Assembly (NCBI GenBank): GCA_003574685.1
Contig: QOCQ01000021.1
Location: forward strand, 1 to 64,000
Direction: 5' to 3'
Origin: Rhodospirillaceae bacterium SYSU D60007
GTDB taxonomy: Bacteria; Pseudomonadota; Alphaproteobacteria; Reyranellales; Reyranellaceae
DNA length: 64,000 nt
The translations under genes and the position numbers were made by a program. A model generated the notes under the pieces. It worked only from the letters and a program-made list of their open reading frames with translations, was not told the origin of the DNA and made no database searches. This document shows positions 19,546 through 29,106 of the stretch, piece after piece (positions within the stretch are counted from its first letter, which is position 1; each line of letters opens with the position of its first letter).

Positions 19546-19972
19546 AGAATCAAAAAAGGTGGAAGACGCAGAAGGAGTTGTGAGACCAGAGGATCAAATC
19601 CATACAAGCCGGCGCATCCCCTGCCCGTGCAGCAGGTCCATCCGTGTACCGTGTCTGGGGGCAGGTATCGGTCGGAGCTTGCCGAGTCCAGAAAAAGCGC
19701 GCGATTCCAGAAGCATCGTCTGGGCAGGGTTTCGGCAACGCAGAACGGGAATCGCGGGGACAAGCAACAGCCGGCCCCTGACCCTGGAAGTTTATCCCGC
19801 GCCTGTGCCGGCGGAGGCGCACAGGTGGGCAAACGGCCAACGACGGTGTTGTCTTCGGGGGCAGGGTCGTGGAGGGCAGAACCTGGATGGGGGTTTCGGG
19901 GACGGTTCGGCCGGCTTTACCGCTGTTTTCCCCGGCATGCAGTGGGGTACAGTCTGGCGAAAGGTCCTGCCC
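19546..19972. other. Intergenic region between hemE and the dikinase regulator
   Basis: There are 427 bases. The plus-strand frame is open through this stretch into the downstream gene, but it encodes a Pro/Arg/Gly-rich sequence with no conservation that I recognise and no start site. It should hold the two divergent promoters. I see no terminator, repeat or riboswitch. Confidence 0.55.
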
Positions 19973-20824
19973 ATGCCCACCCGCGCCCGCAATTTCCACC
20001 TCCACCTCGTTTCGGACTCCACCGGCGAGACGGTGACCAGCGTGGCGCGCGCCTGCCTGGTGCAGTTCGAGGGGGTGTTCGCGACCGAGCATGTCTGGTC
20101 GCTGATCCGCACGCCCGCGCAGATCGACAAGGTCGCTTCCGCCATCGAGGTGAATCGCGGCCCGGTGCTCTACACGCTGGTCGATCACGAGCTGCGCGAC
20201 CGGCTGCGCGAGCATTGCCGGCGTCTGGGCCTGCCTTGCGTGGGCATTCTCGACCAGGCGATGAGCACGCTGGGCGTGCATTTCCACAGCAAGACGGCGA
20301 TGTGGCCGGGCCGGCAGCATGCGCTGGACGAGGAGTATTTCGGGCGTATCGATGCCATGCACTACACGCTGGCGCATGACGACGGACAGTCGACCCATGA
20401 CCTGGATGACGCCGACGTCGTCCTGGTGGGGCCGTCGCGCACCTCGAAGACACCGACCTGCGTCTATCTCGCCAATCGCGGCATCAAGGCCGCCAATGTG
20501 CCGCTGGTGCCGCGCGTGCCGCCGCCAGAAGAGCTGGAAGCGCTGACGCGGCCCCTCATCGTCGGTCTGGTCACGGATCCCGAGCGCCTGGTGCAGATCC
20601 GCCGCAACCGCCTGCACCTGCTGCAGCAGGAAACCGAAACCGAGTACACCGACCTGGAATGCATCCAGGAGGAGATGCAGGCGGCGCGGCGGCTCTATGC
20701 GCGCAACCGCTGGCCCAGCATCGACGTCACGCGCCGCTCGATCGAGGAAACCGCCGCCGCCATCCTCCAGATGCTGGACCGCCGCCGGGAAGCCAGCGGA
20801 CCGGTCCGGATGGAAACGGCGTGA
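19973..20824 (+). CDS. Bifunctional kinase/pyrophosphorylase (PPDK/PEP synthase regulator)
   Basis: The 283-residue DUF299-family protein reversibly phosphorylates and dephosphorylates pyruvate phosphate dikinase or PEP synthase, switching gluconeogenic flux. It has the FHLHLVSDSTGET N terminus, the P-loop-like GPSRTSKTP at residues 153-161, LANRGIKAANVPLVP and the C-terminal TRRSIEETAAAILQML. The start at 19973 places the conserved HLVSDSTGET correctly. Its partner enzyme is not in the window. The stop overlaps the GTG of the next gene. Placement divergent from hemE is common in alphaproteobacteria. Confidence 0.93.
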   Translation: MPTRARNFHLHLVSDSTGETVTSVARACLVQFEGVFATEHVWSLIRTPAQIDKVASAIEVNRGPVLYTLVDHELRDRLREHCRRLGLPCVGILDQAMSTLGVHFHSKTAMWPGRQHALDEEYFGRIDAMHYTLAHDDGQSTHDLDDADVVLVGPSRTSKTPTCVYLANRGIKAANVPLVPRVPPPEELEALTRPLIVGLVTDPERLVQIRRNRLHLLQQETETEYTDLECIQEEMQAARRLYARNRWPSIDVTRRSIEETAAAILQMLDRRREASGPVRMETA

Positions 20825-21249
20825 GGCGGCGCTTTCCGGCCTTCCCCGTCCTCGCTGCGGTTGCGCTGGCGTCCGAAGCTGCCGCCGGCGCGGAGAACCG
20901 GATCGATATCTGGCGCGGTGCCGATACGGTCGTGCACGGATCGTGCGTGCCCTCACTGAAGGCGGTGAACAACACGGCCGTGGTGATCGACTACCTCGAA
21001 ATCCGCCTCGCCTTCGCGCTGCGCTCGGGCGAAACCCGCATTCTCGAATTCCGCTCGCGCTACCGCGAAGGCATCGAACGCCCGATCCGGCAGGGCATGA
21101 CGGCCGATCTCACTGTGCAACTCGATCTGACAAAACCGCTGGGCGTAGCCTGCGCTGACATCGTCGACGTCCGAGTGGCCGGCGCCGTCTGCGAAGCCGC
21201 GGGCAAGCCCTGCTCGGGGATCATTCTCCTCCACCCCACTACACGGTAG
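20821..21249 (+). CDS. Small secreted protein, unknown function
   Basis: I do not recognise this 142-residue protein. A GTG at 20821 overlaps the preceding TGA (GTGA) and gives a good signal peptide (MRRRFPAFPVLAAVALASEA, cleavage near AAAGA). The mature part has four Cys (SCVPS, GVACAD, GAVCEA, KPCSG) that could form two disulphides, and alternating strand-like residues. A longer frame into the upstream gene is rejected. Coupling to the dikinase regulator and to the MFS gene two bases downstream suggests one transcript, but function does not follow from that. Confidence 0.65.
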   Translation: MRRRFPAFPVLAAVALASEAAAGAENRIDIWRGADTVVHGSCVPSLKAVNNTAVVIDYLEIRLAFALRSGETRILEFRSRYREGIERPIRQGMTADLTVQLDLTKPLGVACADIVDVRVAGAVCEAAGKPCSGIILLHPTTR

Positions 21250-21251
21250 GT

Positions 21252-22445
21252 GTGACGCCTCGATCGATCTTGCGAGTGCTGACGCTGGCGCGGGCCCTGC
21301 GGGCGTTTGCGGACGGGCTGGTGAGCGTGCTCTTGCCGCTGCACCTGCTGACGCTCGGCTATGACGCCTTCGACGTGGGCGTGATCGCCACGGCCACCTT
21401 GCTCGGATCGGCGCTTCTAACGTTGGCAGTCGGTCTGTGGTCGGCGCGCCTGCCGCAGCGTGCCGTGCTGACGGGCGGCAGCGCACTCATGATCGCCACC
21501 GGCCTTGCCTTCTTCAGCCTCGAGGCATTCTGGGCCCTGGTGCTGGCGGCGGTGATTGGCACGCTCAATCCCTCGGTGGGCGATGTCAGCTTGTTCGTGC
21601 CGGCCGAGCAGGCCCACATGGCCGATCTGGCACCGGCCGAGACGCGCACGTCTGTCTTCGCGCGCTACAGCCTGTTTGCCAGCCTTGCCGGCGCCGCCGG
21701 AACGTGGTCGGCCGAGGGTTTCGACCGCCTGGGCTGGCCGCCGGCAACAGGCTTTCTCAGCTATGTCATGGTCGGCCTGGTGCTGGCCGGAATTTACGCG
21801 GTAGCCATGCCCGTGAGGCCGGCCACCGTGGCTGAAACGCCGCGCGCCGGCCTGTCGCCACAAACGCGCCGGCCGATCCTGATTCTGACCGCGCTGTTCT
21901 GCCTTGATGCGTTCGGCGGCGGCTTTGTCCTGCAGTCGCTGATCGCGCTGTGGCTGTTCGATCGCTTCGGCCTGTCGCTGACGGACGCCAGCCGGGTGCT
22001 GTTCGTGATGACCCTGCTGGCGGCGTTCTCCCATCTCGCCGCGCCCTGGGTGGCGCGCCGCATCGGGCTGGTGAACACGATGGTGTTCACGCACCTGCCG
22101 GCCAATTTGTTCCTGCTGGCCGCACCTTTTGCGCCGTCGCTGGAGATCGCGCTGGTGCTGCTGTTCCTGCGCAGCGCGCTTTCCTCCATGGATGTGGCAC
22201 CGCGCACCGCGCTGGTGCTGTCGCTGGTGCCGCCCGAGGAGCGCGCGGCCGCCACCAGCGTTACGGCCGTACCGAGAGCGCTGGCGGCGGCGGGGGCGCC
22301 GATCATTGCCGGCTGGCTGCTGGCCGCCTCCCCCTTCGGCTGGGCCGTGGTGGTGGGCGGGGGGCTGAAGGCGGGCTACGATGTGCTGCTGCTGCTCGTC
22401 GGCCGGCGTCTGGCGCGCCAGCGCGGCGGGACCGATTTCAGATGA
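21252..22445 (+). CDS. MFS transporter
   Basis: The 397-residue membrane protein has about 12 hydrophobic segments and starts with GTG two bases after the preceding stop. The loop between helices 2 and 3 is degenerate (WSARLPQRAVLTGGSALM), and a second charged loop, WVARRIGLVNTMVF, marks the second half. It belongs to the major facilitator superfamily and resembles drug/metabolite exporters. The substrate is unknown. It precedes a CMD-family gene by 18 bases. Confidence 0.85.
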   Translation: MTPRSILRVLTLARALRAFADGLVSVLLPLHLLTLGYDAFDVGVIATATLLGSALLTLAVGLWSARLPQRAVLTGGSALMIATGLAFFSLEAFWALVLAAVIGTLNPSVGDVSLFVPAEQAHMADLAPAETRTSVFARYSLFASLAGAAGTWSAEGFDRLGWPPATGFLSYVMVGLVLAGIYAVAMPVRPATVAETPRAGLSPQTRRPILILTALFCLDAFGGGFVLQSLIALWLFDRFGLSLTDASRVLFVMTLLAAFSHLAAPWVARRIGLVNTMVFTHLPANLFLLAAPFAPSLEIALVLLFLRSALSSMDVAPRTALVLSLVPPEERAAATSVTAVPRALAAAGAPIIAGWLLAASPFGWAVVVGGGLKAGYDVLLLLVGRRLARQRGGTDFR

Positions 22446-22463
22446 TGGCAACAGGAGGAGACG

Positions 22464-22859
22464 ATGGCAAAACCCAATCCCGCAAATCCCCAGGTGTTCG
22501 ACAAGGGGCTGGAAATCCGCAAGGCCGTGCTGGGCAAGGAGTACGTCGAGAAGTCGCTGGCCAGCGCCGATGAATTCATGATGGCCTTTCAGGAGATCAC
22601 CACTGAATACTGCTGGGGCTATGTCTGGGGACGCGACGGGCTGCCGAAGAAGACGCGCAGCATGCTGAACCTCGCGATGCTGGCGGCGCTGAACCGCACG
22701 CCGGAGCTGAAGCTGCACGTCAACGGGGCGCTGAACAACGGCGTCACCAAGGAGGAGATGAAGGAGATCTTCCTCCAGGTCGCGATCTATTGCGGCATTC
22801 CCGCCAGCCTCGATGCCTTCAAGACGGCCAACGAGGTCTTCAAGGAACGGGGCATCTGA
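22464..22859 (+). CDS. Carboxymuconolactone decarboxylase family protein
   Basis: This 131-residue all-helical protein has the family pattern: EITTEYCWGYVWGRDGLPKK, SMLNLAMLAALNR, ELKLHVNGALNNGVTKEEM and AIYCGIPASLDAFKTA. The length fits gamma-carboxymuconolactone decarboxylases of aromatic degradation, but no other beta-ketoadipate gene is present. The AhpD-type CxxC is absent, so a peroxidase role is unlikely. A strong ACAGGAGGAG site precedes the ATG. Its TGA overlaps the next ATG. Confidence 0.85.
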   Translation: MAKPNPANPQVFDKGLEIRKAVLGKEYVEKSLASADEFMMAFQEITTEYCWGYVWGRDGLPKKTRSMLNLAMLAALNRTPELKLHVNGALNNGVTKEEMKEIFLQVAIYCGIPASLDAFKTANEVFKERGI

Positions 22860-23341
22860 TGCGAGACGGCATGGCGATCCGCAAGGCGCAGCCCGGCGAG
22901 GGCGAGGCCTTGAGTGCGCTGTGCCGTCGCTCCAAGCAGCATTGGGGCTATGACGATAGCTTCATGGCCCGCTGCGCTGCGTCCCTGAGCGTGAGCAGGA
23001 CCGCGATCGATGAGGGCCGTGTGTTTGTCGCCAGCACGGCCACGTCACCCGGGAAGCCGCTCGGCATGGCGGAGCTGGCGCGCCTCGAGAACGGCGTGAT
23101 TGACCTGGACAAGCTCTTCGTCGATCCGCCGGCCATCGGCCGCGGCGTCGGCGTCGCGCTGTTTGCCCATGCCGTCAATATAGCCCGGCAATCCGGCGCC
23201 CGCCGCCTGACGATTCTCGCCGACCCCAACGCGACAGCCTTCTACGAAAGGCTGGGCGCCCGCTTCCTGCGCATGGCCCCCTCCGACGCCATCCCCGGCC
23301 GCGAACTGCCGCTCTATGAACTGGATTTGGTCAGCGGGTAG
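22859..23341 (+). CDS. GNAT family N-acetyltransferase
   Basis: The 160-residue protein has the GNAT fold: an N-terminal AIRKAQPGEGEAL strand-helix, the acetyl-CoA motif VDPPAIGRGVGVALFAHAV (a Q/RxxGxG/A variant) and ADPNATAFYERLGARF near the C terminus. It transfers an acyl group from CoA to an unidentified amine. The ATG at 22859 overlaps the preceding stop (TGATG); an ATG at 22871 is an alternative. A family-A repeat follows 21 bases after the stop. Confidence 0.85.
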   Translation: MRDGMAIRKAQPGEGEALSALCRRSKQHWGYDDSFMARCAASLSVSRTAIDEGRVFVASTATSPGKPLGMAELARLENGVIDLDKLFVDPPAIGRGVGVALFAHAVNIARQSGARRLTILADPNATAFYERLGARFLRMAPSDAIPGRELPLYELDLVSG

Positions 23342-23362
23342 TCGCAATGACTCCAAGACAAC

Positions 23363-23499
23363 CTTCCCCCGGAGGGGGAAGGTGCCCGAAGGGCGGAAGG
23401 GGGATGGTGCAACACATTCGGTGTCTCGCGTTTAATACCGTGTCTGTTGAGGCACCCCCTTTCCGGCGCTGGCGCGCCACCTTCCCCCTCCGGGGGAAG
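23363..23499. repeat. Palindromic repeat family A, copy 2
   Basis: It has the same CCTTCCCCCGGAGGGGGAAG arms and AGGGCGGAAGGGGGATGGT inner module as copy 1, with a diverged centre (TGTCTCGCG rather than CTTCTCGCC). It lies between the GNAT gene and the large dehydrogenase, ending 19 bases before the latter's ATG. Confidence 0.85.
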
Positions 23500-23518
23500 A
23501 AGTCGTGAAGGACGGCGC

Positions 23519-26500
23519 ATGACTTCTGTGGCGTCGAAAACTCCCGCCGTTCCCGTGCTGACGCTGGAGCGGGCGTTGCGACGGGAGCTGCGCGGCGAAG
23601 TCATGTTCGATGCCGCCGCGCGCGGGCGCTACAGCACCGATGCCTCGATCTACCAGATCGATCCGGTCGGCGTTGTCGTGCCGCGCGACGAGGCGGACCT
23701 GAAGACGGCCGTCGACGTGGCGCGCGGGCTTGGCGTGCCGATCCTGCCGCGCGGCGCCGGCACCTCGCAATGCGGGCAGACGGTGGGGGCCGCGCTGGTA
23801 ATTGATTGCAGCAAGTACCTGCGCGAGATCGTGGCGTTCGACCGCGGGCGCGCGGAAGTCATCGTGCAGCCGGGCCTGGTTCTGGATCAGCTCAACGCCT
23901 GGCTGAGGCCACACGGCCTCTGGTACCCGGTGGACGTCTCGACCTCGGCGCAGTGCACGCTGGGCGGCATGGCGGGCAACAATTCCTGCGGTTCGCGCTC
24001 CATCCGCTACGGCAACATGGTGCACAATGTCGTGGGCATCGACGCCATCCTCGCCGATGGCAGCGAGGCGTCGTTCGGCCGGCTGGATGGCTCGGAAACC
24101 GGACCGGCGCGGCGTATCGCGGATGCCGTACGGGCGCTGGCCGAACGCGAGCGTGCCGAGATCGAGCAGCAGGTGCCCAAGGTGCTGCGCCGCGTCGGTG
24201 GCTACAACATCGATATCTTCCACCCGCAGAGCGAGCGCCCCTACACCACGGACAACACCGTCAACCTGGCGCATCTGCTGGTGGGCAGCGAGGGCACGCT
24301 GGCGGTCACCAGGCGGCTCACGCTGAAGCTGTCGCCATTGCCAAAGCACAAGACGCTGGGCGTGGTGAATTTCCCGAATTTCCACCGCGCCATGGAGTCG
24401 GCGCAGCACATCGTGCGCCTGAAGCCAGTCACCGTCGAGCTGGTGGATCGCACGATGATCGAGCTGGCGCGCGCCAACCCCGCCTTCCGGCCGGTGATCG
24501 AGGATGCGCTGATCGGCGCGCCCGAGGCGATCCTGCTGGTCGAGTTCACCGGCGATGACGCCGCGGCGCCCCTGCGCGACCTGAAACGGCTGACTGAATT
24601 GATGGGCGATCTCGGCTTGCCGGGCAGCGTCGTGGAGATGAGAAAGGCAAAACGGCAATCGGCGCTGTGGGAGGTGCGCAAGGCGGGGCTCAACATCATG
24701 ATGTCGATGAAGGGCGACGGGAAGCCTGTCTCCTTCATCGAAGATTGCGCGGTGCCGCTGGAGCATCTCGCTGATTACACGGCGCGGCTCACCGATGTCT
24801 TCGCGAAACACGGCACGCGCGGCACCTGGTACGCGCATGCCTCGGTGGGCACGCTGCATGTGCGGCCCATTCTCGACATGCGCCGCCACGGTGCGGCGAA
24901 AATGCGGGCCATTGCCGAGGAAGCCTCGGCGCTGGTGCGCCAGTACAAGGGTGCCTACTCGGGCGAGCATGGCGACGGGCTGGTGCGCAGCGAGTGGGTG
25001 GCCTGGCAGTTCGGGCCGCGCCTGACGCGGGCTTTCGAGGAGATCAAGGACCTGTTCGATCCGACGGGGCTGCTCAACCCCGGCAAGATCGTGCGCACCA
25101 CGAAGATGGATCAGCGCGAGCTCTTCCGTTATCCGCCGGGCTATCGCATCACACCGCTTCAGACGGCGCTCGACTGGTCGGCCTGGAACGTCGACAACGA
25201 TCCCCGCACCGAGGCGCTGACGCCGCCCGGCACTGGCGGCGATTCCGCCGGCGGTTTCGGCAAGGCCGTGGAGATGTGCAACAACAACGGCCATTGCCGC
25301 AAGTTCGACGCCGGCACGATGTGCCCCAGCTATCGCGCCACGCGCGACGAGCAGCATCTGACGCGCGGGCGGGCCAACACCTTGCGGCTGGCACTGTCGG
25401 GTCAGCTTGGTCCGGAGGCGCTGAGCTCTGCCGCATTGTACGAAACCATGGACCTTTGCGTGTCGTGCAAAGGCTGCCGGCGCGACTGTCCGACCGGCGT
25501 CGACATGGCGCGCATGAAGATCGAGTTCCTGCACCACTACAAGACGCGCCATGGCTATACGCTGCGGGACCGGCTGATCGCGCATCTGCCGCGCTATGCG
25601 CCCTGGGGCGCGCGCCTGCCGTGGCTGTTCAACCTGCGCGACCGGTTGCCTGGCGCGGCAGCACTGTCGCAGCGGATTGCGGGCCTGTCGGCGCGGCGTT
25701 CATTGCCGCGATGGCGGCGCGATACTTTCCTCGGCGGTCTCATGTATCCGGTCGGAGCCGACGGCCAGGTCGAGCCGCAGTGCGAAGGCCCGGCCGGCGA
25801 AGTCGTGCTGTTCGCCGACACGTTCAACAACATTTTCGAGGCTGAGAATCTCCACAGCGCACTCCACGTTCTGGAAACCGCTGGCTACACGGTGCATGTC
25901 GCGTTGTCGGCCGACCTCCACCGCCGGCCGCTGTGCTGCGGACGCACGTATCTTGCCACCGGCATGGTGGACGCCGCGAAGGCAGAGGCGCGGCGCATGC
26001 TGGCGGCGCTGGAACCGTTCGCCGGGCGCGGCGTGCCGGTCGTGGGGCTGGAGCCGTCCTGCCTGCTGTCGCTGCGCGATGAGTACCAGGCGATGGGGCT
26101 GGGCGAGGGGGCGCGTGCGCTGGCAGAGCACAGCTTGCTGTTCGAGGAGTTCCTGGTACGCGAGCAACAGGCCGGGCGTCTGAAGCTCGATCTTGGGCCG
26201 CTGCCGCACAGTACTGCGCTGGTGCACGGGCACTGCCATCAGAAGGCGTTCGATGCTTACACGCCGGTCCAGACGGTGCTGGGCTGGATTCCCGGCCTTG
26301 ACGCAAGGCCCGTCGAGTCGAGCTGTTGCGGCATGGCCGGCGCCTTCGGTTACGAGGCGGCGCACCACGACGTGTCGATGGCCATGGCGGAGCTGTCGCT
26401 GCTGCCCGCCATCCGCGCCGCAGACAGGAACACGTTGATCGTCGCCGACGGCACGAGCTGCCGGCACCAGATCCGCGACGGCGCATCGCGCGACGCACTG

Positions 26501-26560
26501 CACGTCGCGCGCGTGCTGGCAATGTCCCTGAACGGGACTAGCGCGTCTCCGACGACGTGA
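23519..26560 (+). CDS. FAD/Fe-S D-2-hydroxyacid dehydrogenase (YdiJ/GlcDF fusion type)
   Basis: The 1013-residue fused oxidoreductase begins with a PCMH-type FAD domain (residues about 40-250, with PILPRGAGTSQCGQTVG and GGMAGNNSCGSRSIRYGNM). A FAD-oxidase C domain follows (GSEGTLAV, then YSGEHGDGLVRSEW). Next is a ferredoxin-like region with CNNNGHC, MCPSY and CVSCKGCRRDCPTG. Two CCG domains end the protein (LCCGRTY and SSCCGMAGAFGYE). Its length and order match YdiJ, a D-2-hydroxyglutarate dehydrogenase, and resemble glycolate or lactate dehydrogenases in fused form. Substrate is not certain. The 3' end overlaps the convergent SDR gene by 23 bases. Confidence 0.9.
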   Translation: MTSVASKTPAVPVLTLERALRRELRGEVMFDAAARGRYSTDASIYQIDPVGVVVPRDEADLKTAVDVARGLGVPILPRGAGTSQCGQTVGAALVIDCSKYLREIVAFDRGRAEVIVQPGLVLDQLNAWLRPHGLWYPVDVSTSAQCTLGGMAGNNSCGSRSIRYGNMVHNVVGIDAILADGSEASFGRLDGSETGPARRIADAVRALAERERAEIEQQVPKVLRRVGGYNIDIFHPQSERPYTTDNTVNLAHLLVGSEGTLAVTRRLTLKLSPLPKHKTLGVVNFPNFHRAMESAQHIVRLKPVTVELVDRTMIELARANPAFRPVIEDALIGAPEAILLVEFTGDDAAAPLRDLKRLTELMGDLGLPGSVVEMRKAKRQSALWEVRKAGLNIMMSMKGDGKPVSFIEDCAVPLEHLADYTARLTDVFAKHGTRGTWYAHASVGTLHVRPILDMRRHGAAKMRAIAEEASALVRQYKGAYSGEHGDGLVRSEWVAWQFGPRLTRAFEEIKDLFDPTGLLNPGKIVRTTKMDQRELFRYPPGYRITPLQTALDWSAWNVDNDPRTEALTPPGTGGDSAGGFGKAVEMCNNNGHCRKFDAGTMCPSYRATRDEQHLTRGRANTLRLALSGQLGPEALSSAALYETMDLCVSCKGCRRDCPTGVDMARMKIEFLHHYKTRHGYTLRDRLIAHLPRYAPWGARLPWLFNLRDRLPGAAALSQRIAGLSARRSLPRWRRDTFLGGLMYPVGADGQVEPQCEGPAGEVVLFADTFNNIFEAENLHSALHVLETAGYTVHVALSADLHRRPLCCGRTYLATGMVDAAKAEARRMLAALEPFAGRGVPVVGLEPSCLLSLRDEYQAMGLGEGARALAEHSLLFEEFLVREQQAGRLKLDLGPLPHSTALVHGHCHQKAFDAYTPVQTVLGWIPGLDARPVESSCCGMAGAFGYEAAHHDVSMAMAELSLLPAIRAADRNTLIVADGTSCRHQIRDGASRDALHVARVLAMSLNGTSASPTT

Positions 26561-27359
26561 AGCCCGGCCGCGGGATCAGGCCCATCAGCGTCTGCGTCAC
26601 GCCGCCGTCGACGATCACTTCCTCGCCATTGACATAGGCTGCGCGGTCGCTGGCCAGCCACGTCACGGCATCGGCGATGTCCTGTGGCAGGCCCACGCGG
26701 CCCACCGGCACCAGCTCGGCGCGCCGGCGTGCGGTTTCCTCGTGCTGATAGAACGCTTCCGACAGTGGCGTGCGGATCAGGCCGGGACTGACGACGTTAC
26801 TGCGCACGCCTGAGGGCCCCCACTCCACCGCGAGCTGGCGCGAGAGCATGGCCACGCCCGCCTTGGTGACGCTGTAGGCGCCGCTCCAGGGTTGCGGCTG
26901 CGAGGCGGCAATCGAGGCGATGTGGACCATGGCGCCGCGCCGGCGTTCCAGCATGGCCCGGCCGAAGATTTGGGCGCAGATAAAGTAGCCGGTGAGATTG
27001 ACGGCGATGTTGGCGTTCCACGCTTCCAGCGGCAGGCTGGCGAGCGCGCCCGGGCTGAGGAAGCCGGCGTTGTTGACCAGCACGTCGCAGGGCCCTAGCG
27101 CGGCGGTCAACCGCTCGCAGGCAGCAGCCACGCTCGCAGGATCGGACGTATCGCAGGGAATGGCGACTGCAGTGGCGCCCTTGTCGACCAGGGCGCCGGT
27201 CGCCGCAGCGCAGGTCTCGGCGTTCTTGTCCAGCAACGCCACCGACGCGCCGGCCGCCGCCAGGGTGGCGGCCGTGGCGGCGCCGATCCCGCCGCCGGCG
27301 CCGGTCACAACGCAGATACGGCCCTTCAGGCCCAGCCAGTCGTCGTGCTGCCCGGTCAT
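26538..27359 (-). CDS. SDR family oxidoreductase
   Basis: This 273-residue short-chain dehydrogenase has the cofactor motif GAGGGIG (residues 20-26), the NNAG strand, catalytic Ser in HIASIAAS and the YSVTK active site, followed by SPGLIRTPL. The C terminus has VIVDGGVTQT. It uses NAD(P) to oxidise or reduce an unknown alcohol or ketone. It is 13 bases from the rho stop on the same strand and may be read from the rho transcript. Confidence 0.88.
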   Translation of the reverse strand: MTGQHDDWLGLKGRICVVTGAGGGIGAATAATLAAAGASVALLDKNAETCAAATGALVDKGATAVAIPCDTSDPASVAAACERLTAALGPCDVLVNNAGFLSPGALASLPLEAWNANIAVNLTGYFICAQIFGRAMLERRRGAMVHIASIAASQPQPWSGAYSVTKAGVAMLSRQLAVEWGPSGVRSNVVSPGLIRTPLSEAFYQHEETARRRAELVPVGRVGLPQDIADAVTWLASDRAAYVNGEEVIVDGGVTQTLMGLIPRPGFTSSETR

Positions 27360-27372
27360 GGCCGTTGCCCCC

Positions 27373-28749
27373 TCACTGGTTCATGGCGGCGAAGAAGTCG
27401 GCGTTGTTCTTGCTGGTCCGCAGCTTGTCGAGCAGGAACTCGATGGCATCCACCGGTCCCATCGGCATCAGGATGCGGCGCAGCACCCACATCTTGCTGA
27501 GCGTGCCGCGGTCGACCAGCAGCTCTTCCTTGCGCGTGCCCGACTTGGTGATGTCGATGGCGGGAAACGTCCGCTTGTCGGCTACCTTGCGGTCGAGAAT
27601 GATCTCGCTGTTGCCGGTGCCCTTGAACTCCTCGAAGATCACCTCGTCCATGCGGCTGCCGGTATCGATCAGCGCCGTCGAGATGATGGTGAGGCTGCCG
27701 CCCTCCTCGATATTGCGGGCCGCGCCGAAGAAGCGCTTCGGCCGCTGCAGTGCGTTGGCATCGACGCCGCCGGTCAGCACCTTGCCCGAGCTGGGCACCA
27801 CGGTGTTATAGGCGCGGCCCAGGCGCGTGATCGAATCCAACAGGATCACCACGTCCTTCTTGTGTTCGACCAGGCGCTTGGCCTTTTCGATCACCATCTC
27901 GGCCACCTGCACGTGGCGCGACGCGGGCTCGTCGAAGGTCGAGGAGATCACCTCGCCCTTCACCGTGCGCTGCATGTCGGTGACCTCCTCAGGCCGCTCG
28001 TCGATCAGCAGCACCATCAGGAAGCACTCGGGATTGTTCTGCGCGATGGCATGCGCGATGTTCTGCAGGATCATGGTCTTGCCGGTACGCGGCGGCGCCA
28101 CGATCAGGGCCCGCTGGCCCTTGCCGATCGGCGCGATCAGGTCGATCACGCGCGTGCTGAGGTCGATCTGCTGTGTGGGGGCCTGCTTCTTGGCGGTGAG
28201 TGTGCCGCGGGCGCGGCCGGCGCTCACGCGTCCGCCAGCCGAGGCGCGCGCCGAGCCCGCTTCCTCGGCCAGGGCGGCCACGGGCACCAGGCCCGCGCCT
28301 TCCATCTCCAGGTTCAGCTTCTCGTCGGGATAGAGCGGCGTCAGGTTGTCGAAATTGATGCGGTGGCGGACCGCTTCGGGGTCCTCGAAGTTGATCAGGT
28401 TGATCTTGGTCAGCGCGAAATAGCGCTCGCCATCCTTGGGCGCACGGATCTCGCCTTCGACCGTATCGCCGGTGCGCAGGCCATGGCGACGGATCTGCGC
28501 CGGGCTGACATAGATGTCGTCCGGGCCGGGCAGGTAGTTCGACTCGATCGAGCGCAGGAAGCCGAAGCCGTCCGACAGCACTTCCACGACGCCGGAGCCG
28601 TAGATTGCCTGGTCGCTGTCCGCCATGCGCTTGAGGATGGCGAACATCAGCTCCTGGCGGCGCAGCGTGGAGGCGCCTTCGATCTGCTGCTCCTCGGCCG
28701 CGGCGAGCAGCTCGGCGGGGGTTTTCTTCTTGAGGTCGTTGAGATTCAT
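27373..28749 (-). CDS. rho: Transcription termination factor Rho
   Basis: The 458-residue hexameric RNA helicase ends transcription at rut sites. The N-terminal helix bundle ([20 protein letters not shown]) and cold-shock RNA-binding fold ([21 protein letters not shown]) are normal. The ATPase has Walker A PPRTGKTM (about residues 219-226), [10 protein letters not shown] and [14 protein letters not shown] with the C-terminal [21 protein letters not shown]. Between the two domains (about residues 150-193) lies an Ala/Gly/Arg-rich insert of roughly 40 residues absent from the Escherichia coli protein, where a short loop joins the domains. The start at 28749 matches the family N terminus. Confidence 0.98.
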   Translation of the reverse strand: MNLNDLKKKTPAELLAAAEEQQIEGASTLRRQELMFAILKRMADSDQAIYGSGVVEVLSDGFGFLRSIESNYLPGPDDIYVSPAQIRRHGLRTGDTVEGEIRAPKDGERYFALTKINLINFEDPEAVRHRINFDNLTPLYPDEKLNLEMEGAGLVPVAALAEEAGSARASAGGRVSAGRARGTLTAKKQAPTQQIDLSTRVIDLIAPIGKGQRALIVAPPRTGKTMILQNIAHAIAQNNPECFLMVLLIDERPEEVTDMQRTVKGEVISSTFDEPASRHVQVAEMVIEKAKRLVEHKKDVVILLDSITRLGRAYNTVVPSSGKVLTGGVDANALQRPKRFFGAARNIEEGGSLTIISTALIDTGSRMDEVIFEEFKGTGNSEIILDRKVADKRTFPAIDITKSGTRKEELLVDRGTLSKMWVLRRILMPMGPVDAIEFLLDKLRTSKNNADFFAAMNQ

Positions 28750-29106
28750 CTGAGTGTCTGGGTATCTGGGAGGCGGCACCCGGTGCGGGCACAGGCGGCC
28801 GGGACTCGACCATTGCGGCCGAATCACTTGGAACGTCAGGGAGTTAGCCGCGAACGTCCGCCGTCCGGAGACGGCCTACCGAAGGTGTGTGACGCAGCGG
28901 GTATCTGGCGCGACCCGGTGCTGCGCCACATATCTGGCACCCCGGTATCTGCGCCTTAGATAGCGATGCGTTGTGCCGTTGTCAAAGGGCGCCAGTCCGT
29001 TTGGTTCCGCCCCCTCGCTCAAATCACGCATGGCTGACACGCGAGGCTCCGGGTCGATGCCGGCCGGCGCCACGACGATACTGCCGGCAGCGTAGGGAGG
29101 GGTGCC
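28750..29106. other. Intergenic region upstream of rho
   Basis: There are 357 bases without a gene. GGTATCTG or a close variant occurs several times (for example near 28758, 28900 and 28949), giving a loosely repetitive leader for rho. Rho genes are often autoregulated through long leaders; whether this is one cannot be decided. No terminator is visible. Confidence 0.5.

Noticed and set aside
23432-25585. A 717-residue minus-strand frame opposite the FAD/Fe-S dehydrogenase
   Set aside because: It mirrors a strongly supported coding sequence, starts and ends without conserved features, and runs into the repeat.
26992-28959. A 655-residue plus-strand frame opposite the SDR gene and rho
   Set aside because: Rho is certain on the other strand; the frame is long because of GC-rich codon bias.
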